Shown here in pieces: positions 8,036-17,407 of a stretch of 64,000 nucleotides of DNA. Numbering within the stretch: position 1 is the first letter of the stretch; each line of letters opens with the position of its first letter. A program made the translations under genes and the position numbers. The notes below the pieces were generated by a model. The model saw nothing but the letters and a program-made list of their open reading frames with translations, was not told where the DNA came from and ran no database searches. Origin of the DNA: Chryseobacterium endalhagicum (GTDB lineage Bacteria > Bacteroidota > Bacteroidia > Flavobacteriales > Weeksellaceae); NCBI RefSeq assembly GCF_016745235.1, contig NZ_JAELVM010000004.1, forward strand, positions 1-64,000, read 5' to 3'.

Positions 8036-10177
8036 ATGAAAATAATTATATCTTCAATTGCTTTATTATTAGGGTCTTTAGTCCTCGCACAGGCTAAAAA
8101 CGACACGATTAAGCAGAAAGAAAACCAAATAGAAGGGGTTACTATTACAGCAAGGAAACCCACGGTAGAATCAAAGGTTGACCGAACCGTTTTTAATGTA
8201 TCCAACAGCTCTATCCTCGCCGGAAATACCACCTGGGATGTTTTAAGAATGACGCCTCTGGTGAGCATTGATAACAATGATGCCATAAAAGCTGAAGGAG
8301 AATCGGTGACGGTTTATATTAATGACAGAAAATCTGTATTCACCGGTAAGGAATTAAAGGAATATCTGAAAACGATTCCTGCGGACAACCTGATGAAAAT
8401 TGAGGTCATCACCAGCCCGTCATCCCGTTATGAAACGGCCGGATCCGTGATCAATATCGTGCTGAAAAAGAGAGACGATGAGGGAATTAAAGGCAGTGTC
8501 ACCTTTAATAACAGACAGAATACCAAAAACTCGCAGTATACCAACCTCAACCTTAATTATCATAAGAAGAATTTCACACAGACCCTGATCGGAAGCTACA
8601 GTGACAATACCTATTTCCAGAGAAATACCAGTGTAAACAGTCTGTATAAAGATAATGATGTCACCAATGCCAGCAATGAAACGCTCGGCTATGGTAAAAG
8701 CCCTTCCCTGTCTTCCACTTCCGAATATGAGCTGAATGATAAAAACACGATAGGTCTTATCCTGGAATATTATCAGAGTAAAAACAATTCCTATTCTGAT
8801 GCCGATTTCAGCAGAACCAAAAATGGGGAATACTTCGATGCCTATCATCAGGATCAGGATATCAACGGCCGTTACCGTACACTGGGAACGAATGCTTTTT
8901 ACAAGTATTATGACAAGGAGAAAAACAGGATTCTGGATATCAACCTGGGCTCCAATTACAATTCCCAGAACAATCAGAATTTATTTTTAAAAACCTATCC
9001 CAACACAGGGATAATCAATCAATTGGGAATAGATTCCCACGAGCAGACCCGGAACTATTATATAAAAGTAGATTACACCCAGCCGCTTGGAAAAGGCGGA
9101 AGTTTCGAAGTGGGCGGAAAAATGGATTTCAACAATAACGTGATCCCGAATACACTTTCCGGAAATAATGCTGATAACCTGCGTCCTCACGATGTTTTTC
9201 ATTATGAAGACAATATCAATTCCCTGTATGCCAACTACAGCAAAACCTTCTTCGGGAAACTGGAAACAAGGATCGGGGTGCGTTATGAACATATCGATTA
9301 CAAAATGAGGGAAGATGTGGCCGGAACGGAAAGAAAAGATTCTTACGGAACTTTGCTTCCCAATTTATTGCTGAAATATTCTTTCTCGGAAAAGTATGAC
9401 CTGAGTTTTACGTATAACCGTAATCTATGGCGTCCTTGGTATGCGGAATTCAATCCTTTCCTTGTCCCTACCAACGACGGAACCTTCTCCCGCGGAAATA
9501 TGGAACTGGACCCGAACCCGAGCCACAGACTTTATATGAAATTCGGATTCAAGAAAAAGTATTTCCTTTCTGCAAGGTATATGTATACGGACAGGGATTA
9601 CTGGACTTCTTTTGTGGAAGAAGGCAATAAAATGGTTACCCTCCCTGCCAACCTGAATGGAAAAGTGCAGAAATATTACCTTTTTGCCAATACCAATCAG
9701 ACTTTCCTTAAAAACAAACTGAACGTGAATGTAGGAGTCGGATGGTATTATATCGATAACCATGACTTCAACGAAGTGAACAAGATTAAGAGTCAAAACT
9801 ACATCAGCTATATGGGAGCTTCAGCCAATCTCTCCTATACGAATCTTTTTAACAAAAACATTAATCTGAGCGCATGGGTGGAAGTCTCTAACCAGAACAA
9901 CGGAAACTCACTGGCCAATAAAACAAACGTCTTCCATAACCTCTCTGCTACCAAAATATTCCCGAAAACACAGATGGAAGTGAGTCTGCAGCTGATGAAT
10001 ATTTTCAGCAGACCTATTTTCGACAATACAACCTATAGCGAAGCGGGTACCGTAAGATCTTCGATGAGGTCGGACTGGTACGGATTTTCACTTTCGTTCG
10101 TAAAGCGTTTCGGAAACCAGAAAGTAAAAGCAAACACCAAAACCGATGTTGAGAAAAACAGCGGCGGCGGAAAATAA
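8036..10177 (+). CDS. TonB-dependent receptor-like outer-membrane barrel protein
   Basis: A 713-residue outer-membrane protein. A signal peptide (IISSIALLLGSLVLAQ) is followed by a plug-like domain, with EGVTITARKPTVESKVDRTVF, WDVLRMTPLVSI, VYINDRKSVFTGKELKEYLK and IEVITSPSSRYETAGSVINI, then a long barrel rich in aromatic and Asn residues with many YxxN and GxxY strands. It fits the group with an outer-membrane beta-barrel 3 domain that often lacks the carboxypeptidase-like N-terminal domain; that domain is absent here. The C-terminus ends in a Gly/Lys-rich tail rather than a typical final Phe. The substrate is unknown. Monocistronic. Confidence 0.85.
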   Translation: MKIIISSIALLLGSLVLAQAKNDTIKQKENQIEGVTITARKPTVESKVDRTVFNVSNSSILAGNTTWDVLRMTPLVSIDNNDAIKAEGESVTVYINDRKSVFTGKELKEYLKTIPADNLMKIEVITSPSSRYETAGSVINIVLKKRDDEGIKGSVTFNNRQNTKNSQYTNLNLNYHKKNFTQTLIGSYSDNTYFQRNTSVNSLYKDNDVTNASNETLGYGKSPSLSSTSEYELNDKNTIGLILEYYQSKNNSYSDADFSRTKNGEYFDAYHQDQDINGRYRTLGTNAFYKYYDKEKNRILDINLGSNYNSQNNQNLFLKTYPNTGIINQLGIDSHEQTRNYYIKVDYTQPLGKGGSFEVGGKMDFNNNVIPNTLSGNNADNLRPHDVFHYEDNINSLYANYSKTFFGKLETRIGVRYEHIDYKMREDVAGTERKDSYGTLLPNLLLKYSFSEKYDLSFTYNRNLWRPWYAEFNPFLVPTNDGTFSRGNMELDPNPSHRLYMKFGFKKKYFLSARYMYTDRDYWTSFVEEGNKMVTLPANLNGKVQKYYLFANTNQTFLKNKLNVNVGVGWYYIDNHDFNEVNKIKSQNYISYMGASANLSYTNLFNKNINLSAWVEVSNQNNGNSLANKTNVFHNLSATKIFPKTQMEVSLQLMNIFSRPIFDNTTYSEAGTVRSSMRSDWYGFSLSFVKRFGNQKVKANTKTDVEKNSGGGK

Positions 10178-10228
10178 AGTTTACTATAAATACTGAAAAA
10201 ACAGTACAGTAGTAGAAACAATAAAAGA

Positions 10229-10264
10229 AGCAGTAGAAATTTTAATATTTCTGCTGTTTTTTGT
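10229..10264 (+). terminator. Terminator after the TonB-dependent receptor
   Basis: Stem AGCAGTAGAAAT paired with ATTTCTGCTG around a short A/T loop, followed by a T run. Confidence 0.75.
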
Positions 10265-10271
10265 TTTATCG

Positions 10272-10366
10272 AATCCGCTTCAATAAATTTAAAAGCAATT
10301 GTTTAATATTATTGTCCGATAGTAACTTCCAGCCTCTAGCTTCCAGCTTCCTGCCTTTTAATCTAA
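10272..10366. repeat. Dispersed intergenic repeat, copy 2
   Basis: This aligns with 3412-3505 and carries the same CTTCCAGC-type words. It sits between the receptor terminator and the catalase gene. The inverted partner seen at copy 1 is missing. Confidence 0.7.
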
Positions 10367-10475
10367 TCCTTTCTATATTCTCAGAGGTTATTGGACCACA
10401 CTTTTTTGATGAATCTGGATGAGAGTAAAAAATCCTGAAGTGGCTAGCTTTACATCAAATTAAAAAGCTTTTCAG

Positions 10476-11969
10476 ATGGAAAAAAACAAGCTCACTAACA
10501 GAACCGGAGCCCCGGTGTCTGATAATCAAAATATTTTAACAGCCGGAAGCCGCGGGCCGGCATTGCTGCAGGACATATGGTTTTTAGAGAAAATGGCCCA
10601 CTTTGACCGTGAAGTTATCCCGGAACGCAGGATGCATGCGAAAGGTTCCGGAGCTTACGGAGTCTTTAAAGTGACTCATGATATTACCCAATACACAAAA
10701 GCAGGAATTTTTGCAGAGATAGGTAAAGAAACCCCTTTATTTATCCGCTTTTCAACAGTCGCAGGGGAAAGAGGAGCTGCCGATGCGGAAAGAGATATCA
10801 GAGGTTTTGCCCTGAAATTTTACACCGAGGAAGGAAACTGGGATCTCGTAGGAAATAACACCCCGGTTTTTTTCCTGCGCGACCCTCTAAAATTTCCTGA
10901 TCTGAATCATGCCGTAAAAAGAGATCCCCGCACCAATATGAGAAGTGCGGACAATAACTGGGATTTCTGGACGCTTCTCCCCGAATCCCTTCACCAGGTC
11001 ACCATCACCATGAGCGACCGAGGTCTGCCAAAGTCTTACCGCCATATGGACGGTTTTGGAAGTCATACCTACAGTTTTATTAATGCAGAACAAAAACGGT
11101 TCTGGGTTAAATTCCATTTCAAGACCCAGCAGGGAATAGAAAATCTTACGAATACCGAAGCTAAACAAATTATCGCTGAAGACAGGGAAAGCCACCAGAG
11201 GGATTTATACCGGAACATTGAAGAAGGTAATTTCCCGTCATGGAAAATGTATGTTCAAATCATGGAAGAAGCTGATGCGGACACTTATCCTATCAATCCT
11301 TTTGATTTAACGAAAGTATGGCCTCACGGAGATTATCCGATGATTCCCGTGGGAGAATTTACGCTTAACCGGAATCCTGACAATTATTTTGCTGAGGTGG
11401 AACAGGCTGCCTTCAATCCTGCCACGATCATTCCCGGAATTGGTTTTTCCCCTGATAAAATGCTGCAGGGCCGTTTGTTTTCATACGGAGATACGCAGCG
11501 TTACCGTTTAGGTGTCAATCACCACCAGATCCCGGTGAATGCTCCAAAATGTCCGTATATGGCCTATCACCGCGATGGAGCGATGCGAACCGATGGAAAT
11601 TACGGAAGTAAAATTGCTTACGAGCCCAACAGTTTCAGCCAATGGCAGGAGCAGCGCTCTTTTGAGGAACCGCCTCTGGCTTTATCCGGAAATGCGGCCC
11701 ATTGGGATCACCGTGAAGACGATGACTATTTCAGCCAGCCCGGAAACCTGTTCAGACTGATGTCCGATGCACAGAAAGAGCTGTTATTCCAGAATACTGC
11801 CGATGCCGTGGGCGGTGCACAGCAGTTTATCCAGATCCGTCATATCAGAAACTGTTACAAAGCAGATCCTCACTATGGAAAAGGAGTTGCGAGAGCTTTA
11901 AACCTGCCGTGGGAGACCGTTTGCAGTTTTGAAGGTTATGAAATGAAAAAACAACCCGATATGGAATAA
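10476..11969 (+). CDS. katA: Monofunctional heme catalase
   Basis: A 497-residue small-subunit catalase that converts hydrogen peroxide to water and oxygen. The family start [21 protein letters not shown] is followed by the distal His in [12 protein letters not shown]-type context, the heme-pocket [17 protein letters not shown], the distal Asn in [19 protein letters not shown], and the proximal heme ligand Tyr in [14 protein letters not shown]. The length fits clade 3 catalases. The stop codon lies inside the terminator hairpin. The next gene is a cbb3 oxidase fusion, so the pair may form an oxygen or oxidative-stress module. Confidence 0.95.
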   Translation: MEKNKLTNRTGAPVSDNQNILTAGSRGPALLQDIWFLEKMAHFDREVIPERRMHAKGSGAYGVFKVTHDITQYTKAGIFAEIGKETPLFIRFSTVAGERGAADAERDIRGFALKFYTEEGNWDLVGNNTPVFFLRDPLKFPDLNHAVKRDPRTNMRSADNNWDFWTLLPESLHQVTITMSDRGLPKSYRHMDGFGSHTYSFINAEQKRFWVKFHFKTQQGIENLTNTEAKQIIAEDRESHQRDLYRNIEEGNFPSWKMYVQIMEEADADTYPINPFDLTKVWPHGDYPMIPVGEFTLNRNPDNYFAEVEQAAFNPATIIPGIGFSPDKMLQGRLFSYGDTQRYRLGVNHHQIPVNAPKCPYMAYHRDGAMRTDGNYGSKIAYEPNSFSQWQEQRSFEEPPLALSGNAAHWDHREDDDYFSQPGNLFRLMSDAQKELLFQNTADAVGGAQQFIQIRHIRNCYKADPHYGKGVARALNLPWETVCSFEGYEMKKQPDME

Positions 11970-11990
11970 GGTCAAAGGCCTTATTCCTTT
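11963..11990 (+). terminator. Terminator overlapping the catalase stop codon
   Basis: A perfect nine-base stem, GGAATAAGG with CCTTATTCC, contains the TAA at 11967-11969 and is followed by a short T tract. Confidence 0.75.
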
Positions 11991-12053
11991 ATTCTTTCCT
12001 CCCGGATCATCACTCTGAAAATTAACCAGCACATTAAAAATTGATATTATACA

Positions 12054-14324
12054 ATGGAGATACAAAAATTTAGTTATGACAATAATATCGTGCGTGCTTT
12101 TCTGTACGCCACTGTTGCGTTTGGGATTGCAGGATTTGTCTTGGGGCTTACCACTGCCCTGATGCTTTTTTATCCTGAACTGCCGGAATTTCTGTTTGGA
12201 ACGGATGATATGACGATCCGGAGCCTGAAGCAAAGCGGTATTCAGGGATTGGTGAATTCACAGGGAATACTGGGATTTGGGAGGATCAGGATGATGCATA
12301 CGAACACCGTGATCTTTGCTTTCGTGTGTAATTCTTTTTTCTGCGCCACGTATTACAGTCTTCCAAGGCTGTTAAAAGCACCGATGTACAATGCCACTCT
12401 TTCCTGGATTCATTTCTGGACATGGCAGCTGATGGTCGTTGCAAGCTGGATTACTTTTGCTATGGGTTTCAATACGTCCAAGGAGTATGCGGAACATGAA
12501 TGGCCTTTGGATATTCTGCTTACCTTTTCATGGATTGTTTTCGGGATCAATATGTTCGGGACCATAGCCAAAAGAAGAGTACGGCATTTGTATGTTGCAA
12601 TTTGGTTTTATATTGCCACATGGCTTGGAGTGGCATTACTGTACATTGTTAACAATCTTGAGGTTCCGCTTGATTTCTGGAAATCGTATTCATTATATTC
12701 CGGGGTTAAGGATGCTTTGATTCAATGGTGGTACGGGCATAATGCGGTAGCATTTATTTTGACCACTCCAATTCTCGGTATGATGTATTACTTCCTTCCG
12801 AAAGCGGCCAACAGACCAGTTTTTTCTTATAAGCTGTCCATCATTCATTTCTGGTCACTCATTTTCGTGTATCTCTGGGCCGGACCGCATCACTTACATT
12901 ATACGGCTATTCCGGGATGGACCCAGGCTCTGGCAACAGGTTTCTCCATTATGCTTATTGCTCCGTCATGGGGAGGCATGCTGAATGGATTATTAACATT
13001 AAGAGGTGCGTGGGAAAAGGTTAGAGACAATCCTGTACTGAAATTTTTTGTGGTTGCCGTCACCTGTTACGGTATGGCGACTTTCGAAGGACCGCTTTTA
13101 GCCACTAAAACCTTAAATAAAATAGGTCATTATACCGATTGGGTGATCGGGCACGTACATCTGGGAGCTTTGGGCTGGAACGGGTTTATGGCATTCGGTA
13201 TTGTGTATTATCTGGTTCCTATTATGTGGCGGACGAATTTATGGTCTGTAAAACTCGCCAACTGGCATTTCTGGCTGGGCACCCTTGGGGTTTTATTCTA
13301 TGTGGTTCCGATGTATATTTCTGGATTTACCCAGGGATTAATGTGGAAACAGTTTAATCCTGACGGCACTTTAATGTATAAAAACTGGCTGGATACAGTA
13401 ACTGCAGTGATTCCTTATTATAAAATGCGTTTTCTCGGAGGTATTTTTTATCTCAGCGGCGGATTGCTGATGGTCGTCAATATTTTTAAAACCATCAGAC
13501 AGGGCTCTTTTCAGAGAGAGGTTTCTGCAGAAGCTCCGGCATTGGCCAGAATAAGCGGAAGAAAAGCAGGAGAAGGCATTCACTTATGGATTGAAAGAAA
13601 ACCTGTCATCCTTACGATAGGTGCATTTTTCACATTATCTGTGGGAGGAGCTGCGGAAATTATTCCCACCATGACCATCAAGAAAAATGTTCCGACTATT
13701 TCAGCGGTTAAACCTTATTCGCCTCTGGAACTTGAGGGCCGCGATCTGTATATCCGTGAAGGCTGTAATGCCTGCCATTCGCAGATGATCAGGCCTTTCC
13801 GGGATGAAATTGTAAGGTTTGAAGGGAAGAACGGGCAGTATTCCAAAGCAGGAGAATTCGTTTATGATCATCCTTTTCTCTGGGGTTCCAAGAGAACCGG
13901 ACCGGATCTGCACCGGGAAGGAGCCCGGAATCCGGATTCATGGCACCTGAAACATATGTATAATCCGCGGTCTACGTCTCCCGGTTCCATCATGCCCCGT
14001 TTTCCATGGCTGATCACGAATAAACTGGACCGTTCCCAGATGCTCAGCAAAATGGAACTGATGAAAAAATCATTTGAGGTTCCTTATACTAAAGCTCAGA
14101 TCGATTCGGCCAATGTTTGGGCAGACGGCCAAGCTGCGGGTATTGTAAAGAGAATTTATGCGGAAGCTACTGATATTAAAGAACAGATTGAAAAGGAAAA
14201 AGCCACTAAAGGAAATCAGTTTGTTCCTCTGGAGCAGCGGGAAATTGTGGCGATGATCGCTTATCTGCAGAGACTCGGAACAGATATCAAGACAACAGAT
14301 GTGAAAACGGCGAGTAATGAGTAA
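12054..14324 (+). CDS. ccoNO: cbb3-type cytochrome c oxidase subunits I and II, fused
   Basis: A 756-residue fusion of CcoN and CcoO, a membrane terminal oxidase with high oxygen affinity. The N-terminal two-thirds is the multi-helix heme-copper subunit, with heme and copper His residues in MMHTNTVIF, WWYGHNAVAF, AGPHHLHY and IGHVHLGALGWNG. A linker helix (KPVILTIGAFFTLSVGG) leads to the CcoO part, where CNACH (Cys571, Cys574, His575) binds heme c; a late IVAMIAYLQRLG closes it. Such fusions are known in Bacteroidetes. The usual neighbours ccoP, ccoS, ccoG and ccoH are absent, so this is an isolated, perhaps additional copy. Confidence 0.92.
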   Translation: MEIQKFSYDNNIVRAFLYATVAFGIAGFVLGLTTALMLFYPELPEFLFGTDDMTIRSLKQSGIQGLVNSQGILGFGRIRMMHTNTVIFAFVCNSFFCATYYSLPRLLKAPMYNATLSWIHFWTWQLMVVASWITFAMGFNTSKEYAEHEWPLDILLTFSWIVFGINMFGTIAKRRVRHLYVAIWFYIATWLGVALLYIVNNLEVPLDFWKSYSLYSGVKDALIQWWYGHNAVAFILTTPILGMMYYFLPKAANRPVFSYKLSIIHFWSLIFVYLWAGPHHLHYTAIPGWTQALATGFSIMLIAPSWGGMLNGLLTLRGAWEKVRDNPVLKFFVVAVTCYGMATFEGPLLATKTLNKIGHYTDWVIGHVHLGALGWNGFMAFGIVYYLVPIMWRTNLWSVKLANWHFWLGTLGVLFYVVPMYISGFTQGLMWKQFNPDGTLMYKNWLDTVTAVIPYYKMRFLGGIFYLSGGLLMVVNIFKTIRQGSFQREVSAEAPALARISGRKAGEGIHLWIERKPVILTIGAFFTLSVGGAAEIIPTMTIKKNVPTISAVKPYSPLELEGRDLYIREGCNACHSQMIRPFRDEIVRFEGKNGQYSKAGEFVYDHPFLWGSKRTGPDLHREGARNPDSWHLKHMYNPRSTSPGSIMPRFPWLITNKLDRSQMLSKMELMKKSFEVPYTKAQIDSANVWADGQAAGIVKRIYAEATDIKEQIEKEKATKGNQFVPLEQREIVAMIAYLQRLGTDIKTTDVKTASNE

Positions 14325-14411
14325 TAAAAATCATTAATAATCAACGCTCTACATTTATATCCCTTATATTGGAATTATTCATATATTAGTAGTCAATTAA
14401 ACTAAAATATT

Positions 14412-14558
14412 ATGAAAAATTTAAAGAAAGTTTCAAGAGAAAATCTAAAAACCATCAAAGGAGGCCTCAGATATTGTAATGAAGAGCAATATTGTAATAT
14501 CAAATTCTGCTGTGCCGACGGAATCTGCAGACATATCGACTCTGCTTACTGCCAATAA
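14412..14558 (+). CDS. Cys-rich peptide with double-glycine-type leader (bacteriocin-like)
   Basis: A 48-residue precursor. The leader MKNLKKVSRENLKTIKGG ends in Gly-Gly, the cleavage site used by peptidase-containing ABC exporters. A 30-residue core with six Cys follows (CN, CN, CC, C, C). The leader matches 53937-54113 closely, so the window holds two members of one leader family. No immunity, modification or export gene is adjacent. A terminator follows at once, making it a tiny monocistronic unit. The activity is unknown. Confidence 0.7.
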   Translation: MKNLKKVSRENLKTIKGGLRYCNEEQYCNIKFCCADGICRHIDSAYCQ

Positions 14559-14606
14559 ACAGAGAATAATCTATGTGTTGAAATTCAATCATTATATCCG
14601 TATACA

Positions 14607-14637
14607 AAGCTTCTGAATCATCAGAGGCTTTTTTTGT
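14607..14637 (+). terminator. Terminator after the Cys-rich peptide
   Basis: Arms AAGCTTCTGA and TCAGAGGCTT around ATCA, then seven T. Confidence 0.8.
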
Positions 14638-14700
14638 TGCAGAAAACATTCTATCTGTAATCAATCGAAAAAAAATAAGACAATGGCCGCTATAAAATAT

Positions 14701-14708
14701 TATATTTG
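14701..14708 (+). promoter_or_regulatory. -7 element upstream of the delta-60 repeat protein
   Basis: TATATTTG fits TAnnTTTG and lies 18 bases before the ATG at 14727. Confidence 0.55.
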
Positions 14709-14726
14709 GCCCTTTAACTAAAAAAC

Positions 14727-16193
14727 ATGAAAAAAACTCTCTTATTTTTAGGATTATCCTGTTTATCTACTTTTTCCGCTCAGGAAAACCTTCTGGATAC
14801 CACTTACGGCCAAAACAATGGTACTTCTGATTTTGCATTTTATACCAACGGGCAGCCCAGCGGCGGTCTCCAGATCCATGACACGACCCAGCTTCCGGAC
14901 GGAAAAATTCTGGCAGTGGGTGTCAGTTTTTTTGCCCGTTTTACAGCAAACGGTCTTTTGGACACGACGTTCAACAATGGATTGGGCTATAAACTGATAT
15001 ATCCTGCCCATTCCTATAATATGGTAAAACCTGCCGGAGACGGTAACTATATCGTGCTGGATGGCAGTACAGGCGGGCAGATTTTAAAAATAGACGAGAA
15101 CGGAAATTCTGTAAGCAGTTTTACCACTTATAGCCAACCCGGGGATTATATGGATATGCATATTGATGCTGACGGAAGAATCTACGTGATAAGAAAAATG
15201 AGTAATGACCACCGATTGGTCCGTCTGCTTCCCAATGGTCTTGTGGATACTACCTTTGCAAATAACGGGGAGATCGCTTTAGGTTCAACTTACGCATACA
15301 GACAAGTGAAGGTAAATGCCAACAATGAAATCTTTATCGGAGGAAAATACCAGATCGGTCAAACCAACCGCCAGATCCTGGTTTCAAAGTTTGATGCCTC
15401 CGGAAATCTGGTGACCAGCTTCGGAGCCAACGGACATTTCCTGCGCCCCGCCGGTGAGTATGTTGGCGATTACACCCGCTTAGAGCTCCTTGAAGACGGA
15501 AAAATCCAGGGCTTTACTTCCGGAACCTTCTGCAACGGGAACAATTGCTTTGGCCTGATTGCCTACCGGCTTCTTCCCAACGGAACTTTAGATCCTTCGT
15601 ATAAAAACGGAGGAGCGTTTGTACTGCCGATACAGTCAAATTCTGATCCTGTAAAAGTAAAACGCATGGCTGACAATTCTTTCATCATTGGAGGAACCGG
15701 CCATCACACGATGTTTGCTCTAAGAATGAAGGCTGATGGAAATCTGGATCCCTCTTTCGGTGTGGACGGGAAGATTATTACCCCGATCATTGGCACCGGG
15801 AGTTCTTATGTCATTAACAAAGGTTTTGAATTGTATGGAAATTCCATTGTACTGGTCGGCATCTACTCTATCTGGTACGGAGCTCAGACGAGATATGTGG
15901 GCACTGTACGAAAATATTTCTTCTCTCAGAATAATCTATCTGCTGCAGAGGCTGAAAGAACCAGCGACAGGGTGAAAATTTATCCAAATCCTGTCGGAAG
16001 CAATCTGCAATTCACATCGAAGGATCCGGTCAACGGCTATGAAATTTATGATATGAATGGAAAAAGAATGATGCATTCTGCAGGTCCTGTAAAAAATAAT
16101 AGTATCAATGTTAATGATTTACTTCCTGGAAATTATATTCTGAAGCTGGAAACTCCGAAGGAAGTGATTGTGATGAAGTTTATAAAAAAATAG
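14727..16193 (+). CDS. Secreted delta-60 repeat protein with type IX sorting domain
   Basis: A 488-residue exported protein. A signal peptide (FLGLSCLSTFSAQ) is followed by repeats of the pattern G.LDTTF.N.G, e.g. GLLDTTFNNG, GLVDTTFANNGE, GTLDPSYKNGG and GNLDPSFGVDGK. These are delta-60 repeats likely to fold as a beta-propeller. The last 80 residues are a type A T9SS domain, with VKIYPNPVGSNLQF, YEIYDMNGKRM and LPGNYILKL, ending in MKFIKK. It should be exported through the outer membrane and anchored or released. Its function is unknown; it may be an adhesin or a scaffold. Confidence 0.85.
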   Translation: MKKTLLFLGLSCLSTFSAQENLLDTTYGQNNGTSDFAFYTNGQPSGGLQIHDTTQLPDGKILAVGVSFFARFTANGLLDTTFNNGLGYKLIYPAHSYNMVKPAGDGNYIVLDGSTGGQILKIDENGNSVSSFTTYSQPGDYMDMHIDADGRIYVIRKMSNDHRLVRLLPNGLVDTTFANNGEIALGSTYAYRQVKVNANNEIFIGGKYQIGQTNRQILVSKFDASGNLVTSFGANGHFLRPAGEYVGDYTRLELLEDGKIQGFTSGTFCNGNNCFGLIAYRLLPNGTLDPSYKNGGAFVLPIQSNSDPVKVKRMADNSFIIGGTGHHTMFALRMKADGNLDPSFGVDGKIITPIIGTGSSYVINKGFELYGNSIVLVGIYSIWYGAQTRYVGTVRKYFFSQNNLSAAEAERTSDRVKIYPNPVGSNLQFTSKDPVNGYEIYDMNGKRMMHSAGPVKNNSINVNDLLPGNYILKLETPKEVIVMKFIKK

Positions 16194-16212
16194 GTTGATA
16201 TAACTTAAAACG

Positions 16213-16241
16213 AAGAGAGCTTTTTAAGCTCTCTTTTTTTG
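16213..16241. terminator. Terminator after the delta-60 repeat protein
   Basis: A perfect ten-base stem, AAGAGAGCTT with AAGCTCTCTT around TTT, then a T run. Confidence 0.85.
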
Positions 16242-16300
16242 TGGGATAGTGATTATATAGGAACTACTTACATTCGGTGAGTGGTTTATATCAGCTGGAT

Positions 16301-16873
16301 TTAATCTTTATATAAAACAAGTCTTATCTGGTCAAAACCACCTTTTCCTTTAAAACAAAAAAGGTAAGCATTTAAGTTTTTGCTTCTCCATTTTACATCA
16401 TCTCTTAGCGTTTCCTCCTTAGATTTCTCTAAATCTTCGTAATTCACAAAGGCCGGATTATCTATTTTTTCTGATAGAAATTTCTTAATTTCTTCAAATT
16501 TATCCGTAAAAACATCTCTTGGAGTTTCAATTTTCTCGTTATCATTCCACTCATAGAATTTAAGTTTTACCTCTTCTTTTTTATCGAAGAAATAATCAAC
16601 TCTCAAAACAAAATTATTAGCAGGTCTTTCGTAAGAAATAGGATTTTCAAATGTATGGTTCCTGAAATAGGGATAAATTTCTTCACTTACTCCCCAAAAA
16701 TAGCCTAATGATACATCTTTCGATTTTTGGGAAATTTCTTCCTTCTTTATTTCTGAAATTTTTGGAAAATCTAAATTAATTTCTTTTTCAACCTTAACAG
16801 TTTTGTCCTTATAAGCAGAACAACTATTTAGAAAAACGTTTATAACTAATAAGAAACAAAAGCATTTTTGCAT
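16301..16873 (-). CDS. Hypothetical lipoprotein, 190 residues
   Basis: A signal peptide (MQKCFCFLLVINVFLNSC) ends in a probable lipidation Cys at residue 18. The mature part is charged and lysine-rich, with the segments YFWGVSEEIYPYF and FVLRVDYFFDKKEEVKLKFY and a C-terminal LFCFKGKGGFDQIRLVLY. No family is recognised. The ATG at 16873 is chosen because the in-frame GTG at 16894 overlaps the promoter element. Confidence 0.65.
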   Translation of the reverse strand: MQKCFCFLLVINVFLNSCSAYKDKTVKVEKEINLDFPKISEIKKEEISQKSKDVSLGYFWGVSEEIYPYFRNHTFENPISYERPANNFVLRVDYFFDKKEEVKLKFYEWNDNEKIETPRDVFTDKFEEIKKFLSEKIDNPAFVNYEDLEKSKEETLRDDVKWRSKNLNAYLFCFKGKGGFDQIRLVLYKD

Positions 16874-16893
16874 ATTAAAGGCACGATTTCCCA

Positions 16894-16901
16894 CAAAAAT
16901 A
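16894..16901 (-). promoter_or_regulatory. -7 element of the lipoprotein gene
   Basis: TATTTTTG on the minus strand fits TAnnTTTG and lies 21 bases before the ATG at 16873. Confidence 0.5.
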
Positions 16902-16951
16902 TTATTTAATTTTTATTATATATTCAGTTATTTAAAAATGCAGTCCGCAAT

Positions 16952-16983
16952 AAACAAAAAACCACTCACATTACTGTAAGTGG
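16952..16983 (-). terminator. tRNA-type terminator, copy 1 of a 32-bp direct repeat
   Basis: These 32 bases are identical to 27754-27785. On the minus strand they form a stem CCACTTAC with GTGAGTGG followed by a T run, the usual terminator just after a tRNA. A decayed tRNA 3' half lies immediately upstream in the reading direction (16996-17036), so tRNA end and terminator were duplicated together. Confidence 0.7.
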
Positions 16984-16995
16984 TTTATTTATTAT

Positions 16996-17036
16996 AGGAC
17001 TTCCTAGGTTCGAACGAGAGACTAGCTGATTATGAG
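16996..17036 (-). pseudogene. Decayed tRNA(CAT) 3'-half
   Basis: This aligns with the 3' half of the intact tRNA at 45744-45817. The T-arm TTCGAAC-like core and the anticodon stretch CTGATTATGAG are kept, with several mismatches in the acceptor and T-stems. Similarity stops just past the anticodon, and no 5' half is present. It looks like a remnant of a tRNA-targeted integration with attachment identity running from anticodon to 3' end. Confidence 0.65.
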
Positions 17037-17040
17037 CCAT

Positions 17041-17407
17041 TAATGAAAAATCAGAACTTCCAACAGCAAATCTTGTAATAATTTTGGAATTGGAGATATT
17101 GAATTTACTAACATTTTCAATTAGTTAGATTTAAACTTAAACATTGCTATCACCTTGTTACCACTGATAGTATCATGACATTTGTTTTTACCCTTCTGAT
17201 TGTTCATTATATCTTTCAATATTAACTCTATGGGAAAATATCTAAAGCCTATTAAAAATCTAGAATTAAACCAGAACAAAAAAACTTCTGTTCTGGCTTA
17301 AATAATACTAATCAATATTACAAACTATGTAAAGTTGTATTTATATTGTTTAAAAGGTATTCTAAGTAATATACTGCAGTGGTAGTACCATAAAATAACC
17401 AATCCAC
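17041..17407. other. AT-rich gap between tRNA remnant and immunity gene
   Basis: No complete gene is visible. A perfect eight-base hairpin (CCAGAACA with TGTTCTGG at 17271-17278 and 17289-17296) is present. A minus-strand frame of about 56 codons without a proper start runs from near 17300 to near 17130, containing MNNQKGKNKCHDTISGNKV. It could be a gene fragment; I do not recognise it. Confidence 0.4.

Noticed and set aside
16996-17036. Functional tRNA gene
   Set aside because: Only the 3' half aligns, with mismatches in both stems, and no 5' half can be found.
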